24,987 nucleotides of DNA, taken from CAZXMB01 sp964641715. GTDB taxonomy: Bacteria > Desulfobacterota > BSN033 > UBA1163. Below, piece after piece: positions 22,103 through 24,987 of the stretch. The translations under genes and the position numbers were made by a program. Numbering within the stretch: position 1 is the stretch's first letter; the number at the start of each line of letters is the position of its first letter. The DNA lies in the NCBI GenBank assembly GCA_964641715.1, contig CAZXMB010000017.1, positions 1 through 24,987 on the forward strand, given 5' to 3'. The notes below the pieces were generated by a model. It saw only the letters and a program-made list of their open reading frames with translations. It made no database searches and was not told where the DNA came from.

Positions 22103-22917
22103 CAATCTCTCCTCTTCAGAATATATTTGTTGGTTGACTTATTTTTTCGGGTCTTTTTCTCGGGAACACCCCAGGGGGTACAGGCAGGCCTTCCACCGGA
22201 GCTCTTTCCCTCACCGCCCCCGAGGGGGTGATCGATCGGGTTCATGGCCACCCCTCTGACCACAGGGCGCCAACCCAACCACCTCTTTCGCCCTGCCTTT
22301 CCAAGGGAGATATTTTCATGCTCAATATGGCTGACCTGTCCGATGGTCGCATAGCAATCCTGAAGAACCAATCGGACCTCGCCGGAGGGAAGTTTAACAT
22401 GGGCATATTTCCCTTCCTTGGCCATCAATTGTCCGGAGGTACCGGCACTGCGGATGATCTGACCTCCTTTGCCCACCTTGAGTTCTACATTATGAATGAG
22501 CGTTCCCGTAGGAATATTTCTTAATGGAAGGGCATTACCGGGTTTGATGTCCGCATTGGGGCTGGCGATGATTTGATCGCCGACCTTGAGTTGATCGGGG
22601 GAAAGGATATATTGTTTCTCCCCGTCGCGATAATGGAGCAATGCAATTCGGGCGGATCGATTGGGATCATACTCGATCTGGGCGACTTTGGCCGGGATCT
22701 CTCTTTTATTCCTTTTGAAATCGATCAGGCGATAAATCCTTCTGTGTCCCCCTCCCCGATGCCAGGCGGTAACCCTTCCATAGGAGTTTCTCCCTCCTGT
22801 TTTCTTCAAAGGGATAAGGAGGCTTCGCTCAGGCTGAACGGAGGTAATCTCTCCGTAATCGGATACGGTCATAAACCGTCTGCCGGGAGATGTCGGCCGA
22901 AATTTTTTAATACCCAT
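22102..22917 (-). CDS. rplB: 50S ribosomal protein L2
   Basis: L2 is a universal large-subunit protein important for subunit joining and the peptidyl transferase region. It starts MGIKKFRPTSPGRRFMTVSD and contains GGRNSYGRVTAWHRGGGHRR and the conserved end with HPLGGGEGKSSGGRPACTPWG, given in part. The ATG at 22917 follows GGAGTGAAGAG. In-frame codons further upstream are the A/T-rich spacer and not part of the protein. The length is 271 residues. Confidence 0.97.
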   Translation of the reverse strand: MGIKKFRPTSPGRRFMTVSDYGEITSVQPERSLLIPLKKTGGRNSYGRVTAWHRGGGHRRIYRLIDFKRNKREIPAKVAQIEYDPNRSARIALLHYRDGEKQYILSPDQLKVGDQIIASPNADIKPGNALPLRNIPTGTLIHNVELKVGKGGQIIRSAGTSGQLMAKEGKYAHVKLPSGEVRLVLQDCYATIGQVSHIEHENISLGKAGRKRWLGWRPVVRGVAMNPIDHPLGGGEGKSSGGRPACTPWGVPEKKTRKNKSTNKYILKRRD

Positions 22918-22935
22918 CTCTTCACTCCATGAAAT

Positions 22936-23012
22936 CCAAAATTCTAAATCCGAAATCCCAAACAAATTCAAATGGCCGAAATTCCAAATTCAAAACTATG
23001 GATTTCGAATTT
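22936..23012. repeat. Inverted repeat in the rplW-rplB gap
   Basis: AAATCCGAAATCC (22936-22948) and GGATTTCGAATTT (23000-23012) pair at 12 of 13 positions. Between and around them are further variants of AAATTC and AAATCC words. The gap (22918-23018) has no gene. Confidence 0.6.
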
Positions 23013-23018
23013 ATGGTT

Positions 23019-23309
23019 TTAGGCTCCTTCAAAGAAATCGATACGGTCCCCCTCTCTCAGGGTGACGATGGCCTTTTTCCAATCAGGCCTCTTTCCATAT
23101 CTCCGTCCCAAACGTTTCATCTTTCCCAGTATGTTGAGGGTTCGGACCTCCACCACCTTAACCTTAAAGAGCTGCTCAACCGCTGATTTGATCTCAATCT
23201 TATTGGCCTTTGGGTTCACCTCGAAGGCATATTGACGGCTCTCCTCTTTCTGGTGTGTACTTTTCTCGGTGACCAGAGGTCTTCGAATAATCTTTTCTGG
23301 TTCTTTCAT
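23019..23309 (-). CDS. rplW: 50S ribosomal protein L23
   Basis: L23 lies at the tunnel exit and docks trigger factor and SRP. The 96 residues match (IIRRPLVTEKSTHQKEE, YAFEVNPKANKIEIKSAVEQLFKVKV, given in part, KAIVTLREGDRIDFFEGA). The ATG overlaps the rplD stop by four bases (ATGA). Confidence 0.97.
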   Translation of the reverse strand: MKEPEKIIRRPLVTEKSTHQKEESRQYAFEVNPKANKIEIKSAVEQLFKVKVVEVRTLNILGKMKRLGRRYGKRPDWKKAIVTLREGDRIDFFEGA

Positions 23310-23929
23310 GACACAAAGGCCCCTTGTAGCTTCTCCACTGCTTCGCTCAGCAGAATCAAATGTTCATGGTTGAGGATCTCATAGACCTGAAGATTTTCCA
23401 GCCGGACGACCTCCATGCCTGAAATATTCCGAACGGATCGCTCGAGAAAGGGGTGCTTTTCGGCAGTGACGATGAGACCATCGGCCACTTCGAGTTCCTT
23501 CAATATTCCGAGAACCTCCCGGGTCTTAAATCCATTTAACGGAAATTGATCGAGTAAGATCAATTTCCCCTCCTGACGCTTTAAACTGAGGGCGGCCCAG
23601 AGGGCTGCTTTCTTTACCTTTCGGGGAAGCGAGAAGGAATAGTCTCTCGGCATCGGGCCGAAAATGGTCCCTCCTCCCCTCCAAAGAGGAGAGCTCCGGG
23701 AACCCGCTCGAGCCCTACCCGTCCCCTTCTGCCGCCAGGGTTTTGCTCCTCCTCCCCGGACCAGAGACTTATTCTTGGTGGCAGAACTTCCCTTTCTTTG
23801 GGAGGCCAGGTACAGCCGGACGGTGTCATAGAAAAGAGAGGGGTTGATCTTGGCGTTGAAGATCCGGTCATCCAGTTCGATCTCTCTCACTTTCTGGTGA
23901 TGGATATCATGAATAGCAAATGTGGTCAT
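23306..23929 (-). CDS. rplD: 50S ribosomal protein L4
   Basis: L4 reaches into the exit tunnel and in enteric bacteria controls the S10 operon; control here is not evident. The 207 residues match (AKINPSLFYDTVRLYLASQR, the basic loop GGGAKPWRQKGTGRARAGS, WRGGGTIFGPMPRDYSF). It lies 12 bases after rplC and overlaps rplW. Confidence 0.97.
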   Translation of the reverse strand: MTTFAIHDIHHQKVREIELDDRIFNAKINPSLFYDTVRLYLASQRKGSSATKNKSLVRGGGAKPWRQKGTGRARAGSRSSPLWRGGGTIFGPMPRDYSFSLPRKVKKAALWAALSLKRQEGKLILLDQFPLNGFKTREVLGILKELEVADGLIVTAEKHPFLERSVRNISGMEVVRLENLQVYEILNHEHLILLSEAVEKLQGAFVS

Positions 23930-23941
23930 GATCTTTCTTCC

Positions 23942-24601
23942 TTAAGCCGATGCAGTCGCAGAACCCTTCTTCGTTGCGCTTCGAACGAGGACCCAGCCAT
24001 TGTGACTTCCGGGAATCCCTCCCCTGAGAAGGAGAAGGTTCTGATCCTCCTTGATATCTAAGACCTTAATATTTTGAATGGTCACCCTGCTATTTCCATA
24101 CTGACCCGGCATCTTCAGACCTTTAAAGACATGATGAGGAAAGGTGGCAGAGCCAACCGATCCCCCGTGCCGGAAATATTCATGCGTCCCATGGGACCCC
24201 GGAGAACCACGAAACCCATGACGCTTGATCACACCGGCAAACCCTTTTCCCTTGGACAAACCGGTGACATCCACGAAATCTCCCGGTTTAAAGAGCGTCA
24301 CCTTAATCTCCTGACCCAATTCATATCCTGAGGTATCTTCCATCCGAAACTCTTTCATATATGAGACCGCTCCAACCCCTGCCTTCTTAAAATGGCCGGA
24401 GAGGGGCTGATTGACCCTCTTCGCATTCTTTGGGAGAAAGCCGAGCTGAAGGGCCTCGTAGCCGTCCTTTGCCTTGGTCTTCTTCTGGATCACCCAGCAG
24501 GGACCCGCCTCCACGACCGTAACCGGGACGACAGAACCGTCTTCCTGAAAGACCTGAGTCATCCCTATTTTTCTACCGATGATTCCCAGTGTCCGTTTCA
24601 T
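23942..24601 (-). CDS. rplC: 50S ribosomal protein L3
   Basis: L3 is an early assembly protein near the peptidyl transferase centre. The 219 residues match (LGIIGRKIGMTQVFQEDGS, GDFVDVTGLSKGKGFAGVIK, RGSPGSHGTHEYFRHGGSVG). It begins 13 bases after rpsJ, with GTAAGGAATAAAAAGGT upstream. Confidence 0.97.
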   Translation of the reverse strand: MKRTLGIIGRKIGMTQVFQEDGSVVPVTVVEAGPCWVIQKKTKAKDGYEALQLGFLPKNAKRVNQPLSGHFKKAGVGAVSYMKEFRMEDTSGYELGQEIKVTLFKPGDFVDVTGLSKGKGFAGVIKRHGFRGSPGSHGTHEYFRHGGSVGSATFPHHVFKGLKMPGQYGNSRVTIQNIKVLDIKEDQNLLLLRGGIPGSHNGWVLVRSATKKGSATASA

Positions 24602-24614
24602 ACCTTTTTATTCC

Positions 24615-24923
24615 TTACAGTTTGATCTCCACATCAATTCCGGCGGCCAGATCGAGTTTCATGAGTGCATCCACCGTTTGCTGGGTTGGCTCCAGAATAT
24701 CGATCAGTCGTTTATGGGTACGAATTTCAAACTGCTCTCTTGATTTTTTATCCACATGGGGCGATCTCAGAACCGTATATCGATTGATCTTGATGGGAAG
24801 GGGAATTGGGCCTGCGATACTCGCACCGGTTCGTCGAACCGTATCGACAATCTCAGCGGTTGATTTGTCCAGAAGTTTATGGTCATAAGATTTGAGGCAG
24901 ACCCTGATCTTCTGTGTTGTCAT
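24615..24923 (-). CDS. rpsJ: 30S ribosomal protein S10
   Basis: S10 is in the small-subunit head and, as NusE, joins antitermination complexes. The 102 residues match (QKIRVCLKSYDHKLLDKS, GPIPLPIKINRYTVLRSPHV, THKRLIDILEPT). An AGGAG touches the ATG, but AAAGGGG slightly further upstream gives better spacing. It starts 19 bases after tuf. Confidence 0.97.
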   Translation of the reverse strand: MTTQKIRVCLKSYDHKLLDKSTAEIVDTVRRTGASIAGPIPLPIKINRYTVLRSPHVDKKSREQFEIRTHKRLIDILEPTQQTVDALMKLDLAAGIDVEIKL

Positions 24924-24942
24924 CTCCTAACCCCTTTCCGTC

Positions 24943-24987
24943 TTATTCGACCACGTCACTGATGACGCCTGCTCCCACGGTCCGACC
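24943..24987 (-). CDS. tuf: Elongation factor Tu, C-terminal end only
   Basis: Only the last 14 codons and the stop are in the window: GRTVGAGVISDVVE, the nearly invariant EF-Tu ending. EF-Tu delivers aminoacyl-tRNA to the ribosome. The rest lies beyond the right edge. Its position directly before rpsJ shows that the str and S10 clusters are joined. Confidence 0.93.
   Translation of the reverse strand, partial: GRTVGAGVISDVVE

Noticed and set aside
22918..22971. 18-residue N-terminal extension of L2 (ISDLEFWIS)
   Set aside because: It is a translation of the A/T-rich spacer. MGIKKFRPTSPG is the true family start.

Overview
The window reads as a piece of an anaerobic Gram-negative bacterial chromosome, most likely from the Desulfobacterota (former Deltaproteobacteria) or a close relative. 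This is inferred from gene content and order (a holB-ricT-metG run, a DciA-type DUF721 protein, LarB, an FmdE-family protein, a Tat-exported Fe-S protein beside a cytochrome b remnant), not from a database match. There are no phage, transposase, CRISPR or tRNA genes.

Region 1 (1-3938, + strand): holB (clamp loader delta prime), ricT/yaaT-type PSP1 protein, metG and a DUF721/DciA-like protein. A convergent small Cys-rich gene follows on the other strand (3978-4175), with a likely shared terminator between them. The 236 bases 4176-4411 hold no gene that I can support.

Region 2 (4412-6856, - strand): a tightly packed operon read from right to left. It contains larB (nickel-pincer cofactor synthesis), an unrecognised membrane protein, a TM1367-type cyclophilin-like protein and a class I SAM methyltransferase. 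larC and larE are not in the window.

Region 3 (7057-8827, + strand): a near-consensus sigma-70 promoter and a CsoR-family operator precede a CsoR/CstR-like regulator with a Cys/Tyr/Cys sensor pattern. Then come a Tat Fe-S protein that breaks off after about 124 recognisable residues, the C-terminal part of a di-heme-type cytochrome b in another frame, a heavy-metal-associated (CopZ-like) domain with its own ribosome binding site, and an FmdB-type zinc ribbon. A rho-independent terminator closes the unit. The Fe-S/cytochrome junction looks like an internal deletion, or an assembly join, that ruined a two-gene membrane redox module. An fmdE-family gene (8966-9586) follows a 69-bp structured repeat.

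Region 4 (9600-24987, - strand): the fused str/S10/spc/alpha ribosomal super-operon, read from the right edge. Its order is tuf (last 14 codons), rpsJ, rplC, rplD, rplW, rplB, rpsS, rplV, rpsC, rplP, rpmC, rpsQ, rplN, rplX, rplE, rpsN, rpsH, rplF, rplR, rpsE, rpmD, rplO, secY, adk, infA, rpmJ, rpsM, rpsK, rpsD, rpoA, rplQ, then a strong terminator. The map gene, often found between adk and infA, is absent. Several genes use TTG or GTG starts.

Most longer gaps, in the ribosomal operon and elsewhere, carry imperfect inverted repeats built from short reiterated A/T-rich or purine-rich words. One perfect REP-like hairpin lies between rpsN and rplE. These repeats and the broken redox module are the least ordinary parts of the window; I see no complete undescribed system.
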